Below are positions 53,020 through 63,446 of a stretch of 64,000 nt of DNA, one piece after another. The DNA lies in the NCBI GenBank assembly GCA_907165135.1, contig OU015567.1, positions 3,291,001 to 3,355,000 of the forward strand, in the 5' to 3' direction. Under the pieces are notes generated by a model. The model was not told the DNA's origin. It ran no database searches and was given only the letters and a program-made list of their open reading frames with translations. Position numbers and translations under genes: made by a program. This stretch comes from Oikopleura dioica. Its lineage: Eukaryota > Chordata > Appendicularia > Copelata > Oikopleuridae. Each line of letters starts with the position of its first letter. Within the stretch, counting starts at the first letter, position 1.

Positions 53020-53479
53020 CTAAGCCGGAAATGCTGACTTTCTGCACTACAAATGGATTTCTCCAAAAAGGTCACTCGACCTGCTGATCCCGCAATAACT
53101 TGCCCAAAGCATCTGGGAAAACAACTTTTTTTCTTCTTTGAACTAGAATTATATCGTAACTACCGGTAGTCATAAAACTTCTGCGAAAGTTTACATTGCG
53201 CGTCAGAAGCTCTTGAGAACACCAGAACAAGACTGGCACTTTGTCACTGATAAAGCGGCGGGGTCTTTAGAACTTTCGTCTGGAAGAGGAAAAATCGCTA
53301 GAATTATTTAATATTGAGAATCTAGCTCTTCAAGATCCACGGTCAAGTAACTCGACCCTCAAGCTGATTGTGTGCTCAGGACGGTTAAAGTAAGTCAGGC
53401 TAAATAAACATCAAATAAACAACTCTGAGAATATCTTCAATCAAGAGGAAGACCGAGGAGAGGGAAATAAATCAAGAGA

Positions 53480-55138
53480 ATGAAGCTCTCGAATTTTCTG
53501 CTTCCAGCGATCGCCTTTGCGGGCGAAAATGATGTTGATTCTGATGTCACCGCTGCTTTCAAAGAGAAGGGATGGGAGTTGTTTTTCAAAAACAATGATA
53601 AGACGTAAGTCCAAAAAGCAAGAAATCATAAAAGAAATTTTTTATTAGTCAGAACTCAGTGATCTCTCCTTATTCGATCATCGGCTCTCTTTATATGGTT
53701 GCTGCTGGGGCTGGTGGAACCTCTCGGGAAGAGATTCTAGCGAGCCTTGACCTGAATCAATACTTTACCACAGAAAGCATTCTTGATCCCTTCACTGCTT
53801 ATCATCAAATTTCGCAAGGACTTCAAGCTAACTCCACTCATTGGGGTCGAAGAAAATCTGATGCTGCATACGAGCTGAAAATCACAAATGGAATGTTTTA
53901 CCAAGAAGGACTTCGAGAAGGCCTGGAAGGAGAACAGCTCGATCCTGGAACCTATGACATTATTTCTAACGATTTCGTGAAAGACCTGGCAAATGTCCGA
54001 GAACTCGATTTTTTCCGAAACTCGAAATCTGCAACGAACGAAATCAATGAATGGGCGGAGGAATCGACAAACGGAAAAATTGTGAAACTATTTAATGACG
54101 ACTTGGATTCTGGTATGACTCATACCGTATGAGCGAACTATCAAGTTGTTACTGACTTATTTCAGACACAAAGGTCGTTCTTGCTTCTGCTCTTTATCTC
54201 AAAGCTCAGTGGATGAATCCCTTCGAAGTATTGACGAACAAAAAACTGAAGAAAATGGGTGAATAACGCTTTATATTTTTAATCATGATGAGTCATTTCA
54301 GGTCTTGATCCGATTGAGTGGTACAATTATGAAACAAATGCCTTCGAAAAACGTTCCGATATTGAATGGTTGTACCAAGAAGCAAACATCAGAACATGGT
54401 CGACGAGATCATGGTCGAATGGCGCGATTGTAAATGTTTATGAGCTTCCAATGTCGATGAAGAGAGGAGGTCAAGATGCATTCAATCAATTGGTAAAATT
54501 TAAACTTATGGCTTTTCATCAAATTTTATTAAGCTGACGGTCCAAATTTGGATGGCTGACGATCCAGAAGAAGATATTTCCGCTGAAATCGCGAAAAACT
54601 ACAATAAAATAAGAACAGAACAAAATCGAAAAAAGCTCAAGTTTTTTATGCCAAAAGTGAAGCTTTCCTTCAAAGAAGATATTAAAGAGAAACTCGAGGT
54701 AAAAACACATATTATTAACAAAAAGAAAAAATTTGAATGAAGGGAATGGGAATCACCGAAATTTTCGAAGAAGGAAATGCTGATTTTTCGCCTTTGTTGG
54801 GGGATAAATCGCGTGCTTTTGTGTCAAAGGTTAACCACGCGGTCGAGTTTGAGATCGATGAGAACGGGATTGAAGGAGCTGCGGTTACTGCTTCTGTTTT
54901 GACGAGGTAAGTCTCCACTCTTCTTTCAGTCAAACTACCGATGAAAGCAGACTCAAATCCGGGGTTACGCCACATCCATTCTAGCCGATCAATGAGTCAA
55001 CCCTCCGTGATCACAATCAACCGGCCCTACTATTTTGTCGTGACAAATCGATGCTGGACGAATGGCAATCAGAAAAATCACTGTCCCTTTGAAAATATCC
55101 CCCTGTTTATCGGTCGCGTCACTGATCCCGCTAAATAA
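53480..55138 (+). CDS. secreted serpin
   Basis: Seven exons (53480-53604, 53649-54112, 54166-54258, 54302-54492, 54534-54698, 54743-54906 and 54951-55138) give about 462 aa, long for a serpin. A signal peptide (MKLSNFLLPAIAFAG) precedes the fold. Landmarks are NSVISPYSIIGSLYMVAAGA (helix B), INEWAEESTNGKIVKLF (helix F), VVLASALYLKAQWMNPF (strand 3A), the reactive-loop hinge GIEGAAVTASVL, and the C-terminal INRPYYFVV and PLFIGRV. The intact Ala/Thr-rich hinge suggests an inhibitory serpin. The loop after exon 6 is in frame only if the G4 run at 54961-54964 is one base shorter; an Arg/Lys/Ser-rich loop would then suit trypsin-like targets. Two extra Cys lie near the C-terminus. Confidence 0.88.
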
Positions 55139-57165
55139 AAATCCGTATCACCGTGAAAATGACTCGTTTATAACTTGCAAAAACGTTTGAGTAACGCCTG
55201 TCAAACACGAATTCACCTGCCTTATCATTCTAGCGCAGAGTTGCATCGCTCACCTGGACCAGTGTCGTTTACAGATGATTAGGAATTCCCCCTCAAAGAA
55301 TTGCACCTTCAAAATTGCATCATGATTTTTGCAGCGTCATCAGTTTTTTGCTTTGTCCTAAATTTTCTCTTCCCTCGTCGATATCCGCGGCATCCGCCCT
55401 TTTCTGTATTTTAAAAACTCCGCGTTCAAACTTTCCCATCCGAAAATGATCGGAAACGAACGTGCCTGAAAACGAGGAAAACTGACAATTTCGCTGTTTT
55501 TAATCTCGCGAGTTCATCTCAATCCTTTTTGGTCTAAAAGAAATATGAAGTAATACTGGCGTAGATTAACCTTCTCTGACCAGCGTAATCTGAGTTCGCT
55601 CCACGTGATGCGCCATCTGCTCGGATAGGAAAGTACTAATGCGAATCTAAGCCCGGGGTTTTGATACTTTTCAGCCAGCTTTGGAGGGATCAAATTGTTG
55701 CTTTCCACGTTGACTCCTTTCCGAACGAAAAAATAGCTGCGTAGTAGCATTCACGATGAATTAACCCGTGCTCGCGATAAGGCCCTCGTTGGGCCATTCT
55801 GAACAAGATCAGTTTTTGTTTGCATTTTGTTACGCGAAGCACCTTCTGTGAGTGCGGAAATGCGGCACGGGAGTAAGACGAACGCGTCAAAATTGGATCA
55901 ACGAACATGCGAAATATTCACGAGACGCAAAATTGGAAGGATAAGGCCGCCTCGTTTCTGTATATCTTTGGAACTGTGAACTTGGCGCGGGGAAACCTGG
56001 AGCATTGTGGTAGCCGGAAGAAATCAGAAAAGAAGAAAATACGTAAGGAAGCGTTCAAAACGAGAAAGGTCTTGCGGCGAGAACAAAGGAGAATTAATAG
56101 TTGAAAAGGTTTTGCGGACACGAATTGCGCTCCACTTGCGGCAGGGAAAAAAGGTTGAAAAAAAGGAACTTGGATACTTTTTATTGATCAATAAAAATGG
56201 CTTTTCACCAAAAAAAGATTGTTCGTCAGAAAACAATTTTTTTTGTATCTTATCTTCTAGATAAAAATGGGAAAACGAAAGCCAAAAATGTTTGTTTATA
56301 GCTTCTGTGCACGTTCCATCGCGGTCGACTGAAATTATCTTTCTATGACTCGGCTCTCTTTCGGAGGCTCTTCGATGCGGTTGACTATCGCGGTTCTATG
56401 TTAATTTTCTTAGACACTGATATTCCATCAGTTTTTGCTCTCTTGTTGAATAACTTGAAAAATTGAGCAGTTGGTCGATCGTGGAAATGAGTCATAAGCA
56501 GGAAGGAGCACCGCAACAAACCTTGAAAAGTTGCGAATGCTAAACTCTCACTGCTATAAACTCCCTTTCCGGTGGCTTTACAAAACGCGTCGAATGTAAG
56601 AATTGATCTCGGGCAGTTGGGCAAGCCTCTGACTGGTGGTTTTCTGACAATCAGGGGCTATAGATACTGCCAAAGAAGAATTCTTAAGCTTTTTTCTCTG
56701 GCCGAAAACTGAAAATGATCGAAATTGAAAAACAATCGCTGTAGTCGACCCGCCTCTAGAAATTCCTTTTAGAAAACTTTCTTTTCCGACTGACAGATAG
56801 TGAGAGCACTTTGACTGACATAACATCGAGCTCTAGAGAAGATTTTTGATAAGAGTTGTTGTTGATTTCTTATTTGGGAAAATAAGTGGCGCTTTGATGA
56901 TTATTTTTCCTCCAGTTTTTCTAATAACGTGCGGTTAGAAATTTTACTGATAAGAAAATGCACTTTTCAACATGGAAATTTTTCTATTTTGGAGACGAAA
57001 GTAAATAATCCTACGGTCAGGGGGACTAGGGGAGGAACTTGTTTGCTGATAGTACCAATCGACTATTGACCGTGTTTATCAAATCTCTGTGTCAACAGGA
57101 TTGTAATTTTGGCAGGAGAGGTGATCGGTTAGTTAGTGACAGAAACTTAGAGACTGTTCATTGAA
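55139..57165. other. long gap, no supported gene
   Basis: Open frames occur on both strands (for example 55514-55908 minus, with VNVESNNLIPPKLAEKYQN) without splice sites, start context or motifs I trust. It may hold regulatory DNA or decayed mobile sequence. Confidence 0.35.
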
Positions 57166-57889
57166 ATGGTAAGTTATAGAGTTTCGAAAAAATTGTTCAT
57201 TAATTATTAAAGTCGGACGAAGAACCAGAACCTATAGAAATTCCAAAGGGCGATGACGATGGACGAGAACTTGGTACTTTTGGAAAAATCAAAGTCGCGC
57301 AAAGAATCAGAGATAATTCTCAATCACGACGTGAGGAGCGCCAGAATCAGCCTCCACCTCCTCAATACCCTCCTCCTCAGCAATATCCTCCACCAGCGCA
57401 GCCTATTCAGTATCCACCTGGTCAATATCCGCCTCAAGGTCAATATCCTGAGCAGATTGTGGTCCAGCCTCAGCCAACAATGGTTCAACCCCAGCCAGGA
57501 GTAGTAACAGCTCAGCCTGTTGGTTTTGCTCAAGGAGCTTGGGTTCGACCAGACCTTTGTGGTCTTGCATGTGATCCGACAACTTGGTATGCTTCATGGT
57601 AAGAAACAGATTTCAAATCAAGGATATCTAAATTGATCAAAGTTGCCCGTGTTGTGCTCGAGGAGAACAAGCAGAATTGATGGGCGAAAGCTACTTGTCC
57701 GCGTTTTTGATTCGGTGGTGCTTTTTCTGTGCTTCGACATGCACTCTTCATGGAGAGCGTAATAGACTTCGAACACGATATAACATCCCAGCTACCGATG
57801 GATTCTGCACGGTCTACTGGTGCGAATCATGTGTTGTTTCACAGCAGTTGCATCAACTGAGAACTGTACCAATCAAACCACTTTATTGA
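57166..57889 (+). CDS. PLAC8-family protein, Pro/Gln-rich (tandem copy 1)
   Basis: Three exons give 211 aa. The first consists only of the start codon (57166-57168), followed by GTAAGT; then 57213-57598 and 57643-57889. The N-terminal half is acidic, then Pro/Gln/Tyr-rich with repeated QYPPP and QYPPQGQYP units. The C-terminal half is a PLAC8 domain: GAWVRPDLCGLACDPTTWYA, CPCCARGEQAELMGESY, ASTCTLHGERNRLRTRYNIP and YWCESCVVSQQLHQL. PLAC8 proteins are small Cys-rich, membrane-associated proteins linked to growth, fruit size, cadmium resistance and immunity in different lineages; the exact role here is unknown. It lies head-to-tail with a paralogue at 58165. Confidence 0.88.
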
Positions 57890-58164
57890 TGCGAGTTATT
57901 ATGAATTTCAATAGAGAAAATATTTGATACTGAATATTTGTGAACATTTTTTCCGCACAAATGTCATCGCAACAGAACTAAATAATTCCTACGCAGCTAT
58001 CAATGTTCCTAAAGAATTTGGTTCTTGTCAGTAGCTCCGTCTATCTTGAAATCTGTCATGATACAAAATCGTAAACAAATAAAACCCTGTGAAAACAATT
58101 GAAATTTTTGATAAAATCCAGACTTTTCTTGCATAGAATCAGTTTTGTTTTTCAAAAAGTGAAA

Positions 58165-58799
58165 ATGGTAAGATTTAAGGAGAGAATTAAAATTAAAATT
58201 TTGAAAGAGTGATACTGAAGATACTGAAACCTCCAGCTCTAGTTCCAGTTCAAGTGAGTCCGATTCTAATTCCAGCGGAGACGAAGACGAGCGAGCAAAG
58301 AAGCTCAGAAGAATCGCGTTGGCAAAACGACGAGCTGAAAAACGAAAGAAGAAACAGGAAGCTGATCAAGGTGCTGTTGTTAATTCTGATGCACAGGTTA
58401 TTACCACCCAACCTGTTGTCTTCACTCAGGGCGCTTGGGTTCGACCGGATCTTTGTGGACTTTGCTTTGATAGTCTTATGTGCTACGCTTGCTGGTATTT
58501 GTTGAGGTTGTAACACTGCGAACACCTATTTAAGGTGTACCCCTTGTGCTCGCGCAGAAGTTGCTGAAATGATGGGCGGAAGCTACGCCGGAGCATTTCT
58601 CTTTTGCATGTTTTTCCCTTGTTTTGCTTTTTGCACTCTTTGTAGCGAGCGAGACCGAATTCGTATGAGATTCAACATCCCGAAGACTGATGGCTGCTGT
58701 ACCGTTATGTGCTGCAACACCTGCGTCATGGCTCAACACATGTACCAACTTCGAGCGGTGCGGGTCGTCCCGCAATATCCACCAGCATTTTATTACTAA
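58165..58799 (+). CDS. PLAC8-family protein, Ser/Lys-rich (tandem copy 2)
   Basis: Exon 1 is again only ATG (58165-58167) followed by GTAAGA; exon 2 is 58208 to about 58500; exon 3 is 58535-58799; about 186 aa. The N-terminus is a Ser/Asp/Glu tract followed by a basic helix (RAKKLRRIALAKRRAEKRKK). The PLAC8 half matches copy 1 closely: GAWVRPDLCGLCFDSLMCYA, CARAEVAEMMGGSY, CTLCSERDRIRMRFNIPKTD and NTCVMAQHMYQL. The second intron has two possible donors (36 or 28 bp); the 36-bp one aligns better with copy 1. The unlike N-termini on similar domains suggest divergence after tandem duplication. Confidence 0.85.
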
Positions 58800-59235
58800 T
58801 AAATAGGCATTTGATTCTCCTGGAACCGGAAGATTGAAATTTTTGCCCTCGAAATTGAGCAATTTTAATTCCGACTCCCTAATTGAGCTGAGAATTGACG
58901 ACAAATAATCGTCTACTTAGAAATCAATTGAGAAATTCGCCGAGTGAACGTGAGCTAACCCAGTGTCATCGGACAATCACCCTACTTTGCAACAGATACA
59001 GTATTCAAAGATAAAAGAAAAGAGTTCTAAAAGCAGAGCCGGTTTGATAAGAAATGATCCCATTTCGAGACAACGCATAACATATTTCCAACAAATAGGA
59101 TCACAATTCTTATCAGATTCCCATGCAATCTTACTGCAGAGAAAAAAAGTGCTTTCGTCAAGAGTCAGAATTATGCGCAAATATCAGGCCCTTGCCTCTT
59201 AAAAAGCTCAATCTGGTTCAAAAAGAATAACAAAG

Positions 59236-60558
59236 ATGAAATTTCTACTTTATATTTTTCTTATTGAGGCTTCTTTGCTTGAACACTGCCCGTAAGAATA
59301 ATCAAAATTTTTGAAAAATAAGACTTTTTGCTTCAGAGACGAGAATTTACATGATATTTGTTCGACGCAGTGCAGAAGGGACTACAATTCCTGCTTGTTA
59401 GATTGCGCCTCGACTAACTGCTTTGACAATTGCATTACTGAGTATGCTATTTGTAATGATTTTTGCCCATGTGGAGAAAAATGCCCGGTAGGTTGTGAAA
59501 ATTGTAGTCATCCGCTCTGCCTGACGCCGGTAAAATCCGAATTCTTTCTTTTTTTGCAAAGAATTGTTCAGAACAGGACATTTATTCTGAACTTCATGAA
59601 TAAAATGAGCCAGAGCTACATTCTCTCCGGTGATGGGCTTAAGAAATCGACAGTTGAAATCAGTCCTCCAGGAGATTACACAATCTATTCGCAATATGCA
59701 ATGGTTAAAGATCAGCTGCACATCTTTGGAGGAACTCGAGAGCGAATGAAAAACGTTTGTTTCAACAAAAACCTCTCCATAAAACATTTTTCAGATCATG
59801 AAGCTTGTTGGATGCTCATTTATTGAGCTGTCTGCCCAACTGATCAACAAAATTTCAACAGAAAGTGCGGCCATTTCAGTTAATTCAAACAACATAGCTC
59901 TGATTTGCTTTCCCTCAGGAGAATTCCCTGCTCAAAAGTGCGAAATTTTCAATGGCGAAAACTCAACTTTGACATTTTCCACAGCCTATTCCCACCACAA
60001 AGGCAAACTTGGCGAGTACGAGGGGCGGCCGACAACTGTTGGATCGGTTGACTACCTCTATGGCAATCGAATAACAGAGACGCTAGGAGAAAACGGCTGG
60101 ATTCGTCTTGCAGACCATCCACGGTAAATTCTTACTTTAGTTCTTGCTGATCATTTTTGAGAAACCTCCATTCCCATGACCTCGTTGGCCTCGATTGTGG
60201 AGCGCTACTGTCGATTGGGGAATTGAAAGAAGAGGCACGAGCGAAAAAGAATACATTTCAGACATCTGGAAGCTTGAGAAAAACGTTTGGTCCCTAATTG
60301 GTCAACTGCTGAAGGTAGATTTACATCAAGATTCATCGCTATTTGGTTTTCTAGTCTTTCGGGGAAGGAAGTTCGATCAAAATTGGAACGTCTATTTATG
60401 TCTTTCCAGGGTTTTCCGAAGAGTTGGCTGTTCAAAGAATAGATTTAAGCCCAGCTAAAGAAGACTTGACAGTATCAATTATAATAATTGGCGAACATCA
60501 AGAAATCGTTTACACACCTGTTTTGTTCCATGCTATAGCGGACTACTGTATCTATTAA
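59236..60558 (+). CDS. secreted Cys-rich plus kelch-like propeller protein
   Basis: Exons 59236-59291, 59337-59754 (probably with a 42-bp phase-neutral intron 59525-59566), 59795-60123, 60162-60314 and 60355-60558 give about 372 aa. A signal peptide (MKFLLYIFLIEASL) is followed by a module with 14 cysteines (ICSTQCRRDYNSCLLDC, CFDNC, CPCGEKCPVGCENC). The rest is a kelch/propeller-like domain: DQLHIFGG, LVGCSFIELSAQL, IALICFP, GRPTTVGS, GWIRLADHP and IWKLEKNVWSL. The frame at LSIGGIERRG needs the G4 run at 60217-60220 to be G5, so an indel is suspected. An extracellular adhesion or matrix role is inferred. Confidence 0.8.
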
Positions 60559-60603
60559 AAAATAAGCTCCAATACTGTTTGTCTCCAATGAAGCCGATCC
60601 CAA

Positions 60604-60675
60604 GCGTTGGTGGTGTAATGGTCAGCATTGATGCCTTCCAAGCATTATATCCGGGTTCGATTCCCGGCCATCGCA
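60604..60675 (+). tRNA. tRNA-Gly (anticodon TCC)
   Basis: A 72-base cloverleaf. The acceptor stem GCGTTGG pairs with CCATCGC apart from a U4-U69 mismatch. The D-arm has GGTGTAATGGTCAGC, the anticodon loop CTTCCAA in stem ATGC/GCAT, and the T-arm is CCGGGTTCGATTCCCGG. The discriminator is A, and a T-run follows, as expected for Pol III termination. Confidence 0.93.
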
Positions 60676-61224
60676 AATTTTTTTCCCCTCTGATTCCTTA
60701 GAAAGGATGAAACCGGCTTTTCGATAATTTCTTTTCAAACAAAACCCGTTCTAGCGTTAGTTTTTATCTATGTCGATGCAAATCCGTCTCCCGGAGCCGC
60801 TCAATTTGACATTTTCTTATATAAATTGAACCAGCAGATCAGACGAGCTTTCAACTAAGAGGCTTTTCAAAAGCTTAAAAAAAAGACGCCTTTCAGCAAG
60901 AAAATAAAAAATAATCGGATTTGCCGAATACTTCCGGTTTCAAAAAACTTCAGGAGAAAAATTGATGACGTATGATTCTAGTGAGATGCCATCTGAAGCT
61001 TGCTTATTTGATTTGTAAAATATGACAACGCTAGAAAAATGATGGTTCTTTTCGACGAAAAATTTTCAGAAGAAATTCATGGTTTTTCATTATTTCAAAA
61101 ATTCAAGTCGAAAAACGTGAACAAAAATGTCCAGCAATAATTGATTTAATTTTATAAATAAATCGAGTTTTTCAGCAAGAGAAACGTTTCCCAATTATGA
61201 AAAATCCATTAAAAATCTCCACCC
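60676..61224. other. intergenic, no gene
   Basis: AT-rich spacer after the tRNA; nothing recognised beyond the Pol III-type T-run. Confidence 0.4.
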
Positions 61225-61690
61225 TTATTTAACCTTAAATACAAAACATTTCGTAAAAATAAAAAATACCATGTCGATCATCAGCACGATTCTGAATTCA
61301 GGAAACGAATCGGAAAGAATCTGTTGTGTAAATGCCGCAACTAAAAAGGGGCCAGCTTCTAACACTTGTTGAAAAACAATGTCACGAGCCGAGTCTAAGC
61401 AGTGATTACCTGGGTGTTTGATTTTCCCAACAAATCGCGTAATGCCGAAAATGTATTTATATCGATGACAGAAAAAATACTGAAACATCGATTTCATGTT
61501 TTCACTTTTTTTATTTTTTACGGAAATAATTCCCAGAAAAGCCGGGAAAAAGCGCGATTCTGAAGCCTTCAATTAAGCCCTTTTTCTTCTTCGTCGGTAA
61601 TTCAGACTTCCTCCTTCGCTTTTATTTTTCCCCTTGATCTTCCTTTTTCAACGAAACCGGGTGTTTTACGATCTTGTCAATCACCATCAT
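61225..61690 (-). CDS. uncertain minus-strand gene, membrane-protein-like
   Basis: Read on the minus strand, three stretches join with GT..AG introns of 42 and 45 bp: SRFFPAFLGIIS, then YFFCHRYKYIFGITRFVGK, then VLEAGPFLVAAFTQQILSD to a hydrophobic end (IVLMIDMVFFIFTK). An upstream ATG exon (61690-61670, MMVIDKI) joins over a 51-bp intron to a basic KRRRKSELPTKKKKG-type stretch, but in a different phase from the rest. It could be two overlapping alternatives or one gene with an unseen splice. Confidence 0.35.
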
Positions 61691-61703
61691 TTCCCGGGCG
61701 TGG

Positions 61704-61752
61704 CGAAAAAGGGTTGAGTTTCCGCCGGAAAGTCAAATTCACCCCTTTTTCG
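61704..61752. repeat. imperfect palindrome
   Basis: CGAAAAAGGGTTGA at the left and TCACCCCTTTTTCG at the right, with TTTCCG/CCGGAAA near the centre. It sits just upstream of the minus-strand candidate gene at 61225-61690 and of the plus-strand small gene at 61828, so it may be a shared promoter element. Confidence 0.45.
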
Positions 61753-61827
61753 CGTAAAAGAAAAGAGTTTGTACTCCTGATTTTTTAGAATTTATAAGCG
61801 GAGAGGTTTAAATATCACCCGGATCAG

Positions 61828-62048
61828 ATGGCAAGAAATTATAATTTTCAAGCTATCAAGATCGAGAAAAAACCTTTAAAAATCCTTTTAGGGTATTTCA
61901 TATTGAAAACCATACAAACTGTTTATCACTCGTTAAAAAACTTAAGGATATACAGGGTCTTAGAGGTAAGATTGCTAAGTGAAGGTTTTTTCGGGTTTTT
62001 AATTGGGGTAAACCCTTAATTTTTTTTCAGAATAAAGCTTATGTCTAG
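61828..62048 (+). CDS. small basic protein, hypothetical
   Basis: Exon 61828-61965 and exon 62031-62048 join in phase, giving 51 aa. It starts MARNYNFQAIKIEKKPLK and continues with an amphipathic helix (LLGYFILKTIQTVYHSLKN). The last codons overlap an AATAAA. Weak but consistent. Confidence 0.35.
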
Positions 62049-63446
62049 GTTTCCCTCACCACGTTTGTTGCATTAGTAATTTACCACGGCATACAAAAAG
62101 TCCATCCCCGTGGCCTTCCTTCTTCCTCGCACGCGCGTATTTTTCCTCCTAGATGGCGCTGAAGTGGAGCGCGCCACCGCCGAGCGCCGGAGCAAAAATT
62201 ACTTCCCGGCCAACTCAACTCATCCCATTGTCGACTTTCTACTTTTCTTAAAAGCTCAAAGAAGAAGCACCGCCTTTTTTGACGAAAAACAACGAAGCGC
62301 TCGGACAATTTACAGTTACTGAGAAATTGGACGCTTTTAAACTTGAAAAAAAAGTCAAATTTTGAGCAACGAAAAAAAGAAAACGAAAAAAGGAGTCAAA
62401 ACGTCCCTGAAAAAGAAAGAGAAACAAAAAAACTGCATATAAGGTAAAAGAATAACAGGAAACCATAAATTTCTTCAATTTTTGGACAATAAGTAGAAAA
62501 AGGTTCATCTGAATTTTGAATACCGAAAATAATCGCTTTCGAATCACCGCAAAACCAATAAAACAAAATCTTGATTCTTAGAGGTAACAAACTGTATTCG
62601 CCATATTGAATATTCAAAATTGTTATAACAATTTTTTTTCCCCTTCTTATTAATTTTTGGCAAGAAGTCCCTTTTTCGGTATCCCTTATTCTAGTCTTTG
62701 AACATTTTGTGACTTCAAATCGATGATTTTCTTTATTTCATTTTCTTTATTCAGAAAAAAAAATAAAATTTTAAATATTTTTCTGATGAATGAAGTAAAA
62801 ATAACTACCATGGGCGACAGATGAGAGTTCACGGTAAATATTGAGCTGTTCGGCAAAATATTTAAACGTGAGTTAGAGAGATTGTTATGTTTCCTCTCTT
62901 ATCGTCGGAGGAACAAATTTGTCCGATTTCGCGATTTCGCGTTTCGCGGACTTGATGCGCTGGAGTGCCTCATTTTTATGCAAATGGCGACCGTTGACTG
63001 TCTCTTGAAAAGCGAAGGCTGACGCTGATTTTCATAATCAAAGGACCCACTTTTCGCACTCGTCATTTTTTTAAATCAATTTTATCTGCTAATTCGACAA
63101 TTATTATGTCATAAAATCAGTGGTCAGAGATCTGAATGAAAAACCTGAGTCAGGGTTCTGATATAGAATGTACCCTGACTCAGGTTTCTACACAGGCCGC
63201 CAAACCAAGATCCTCCTTTTCATTCCTTAAATTCCGAGAAAACATATGTAACATATGATATGTTCATGAGTCATTTTTTTGGTCTCATTAAACTTTTGAT
63301 TCGTTCTGATTCCCCTAATTGCCCCTAAAATTACCTCCTCAGAAGCCATTTTCAATCTTATTTCAAGTCCAATTATCATCAATTTCGTTCACGTTCGCTC
63401 TTATCAAAGGAAAGAAATAAACAATTGCCATTTTCAGATTTGGACC
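62049..63446. other. gap with no supported gene
   Basis: A GC-rich island (62100-62260) is open on both strands but shows no motif. The remainder is AT-rich. A strong hairpin lies at 63142-63187. Confidence 0.4.
63142..63187. repeat. hairpin with AP-1-like arms
   Basis: Perfect 15-16-bp arms containing CCTGAGTCAGGGT and ACCCTGACTCAGG, separated by about 15 bases. Each arm contains TGAGTCA/TGACTCA. A related CCTGAGTCAGGG occurs at 44710. Confidence 0.5.

Noticed and set aside
55907..56264. Two Lys/Arg-rich plus-strand open frames
   Set aside because: No signal, domain or splice support; AT-rich and low complexity.
62214..62232. ACTCATCCCATT, matching the first 12 bases of the Oikopleura spliced leader as I remember it
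   Set aside because: The match stops there. There is no downstream leader sequence, donor site or Sm-binding site, so it is probably chance.
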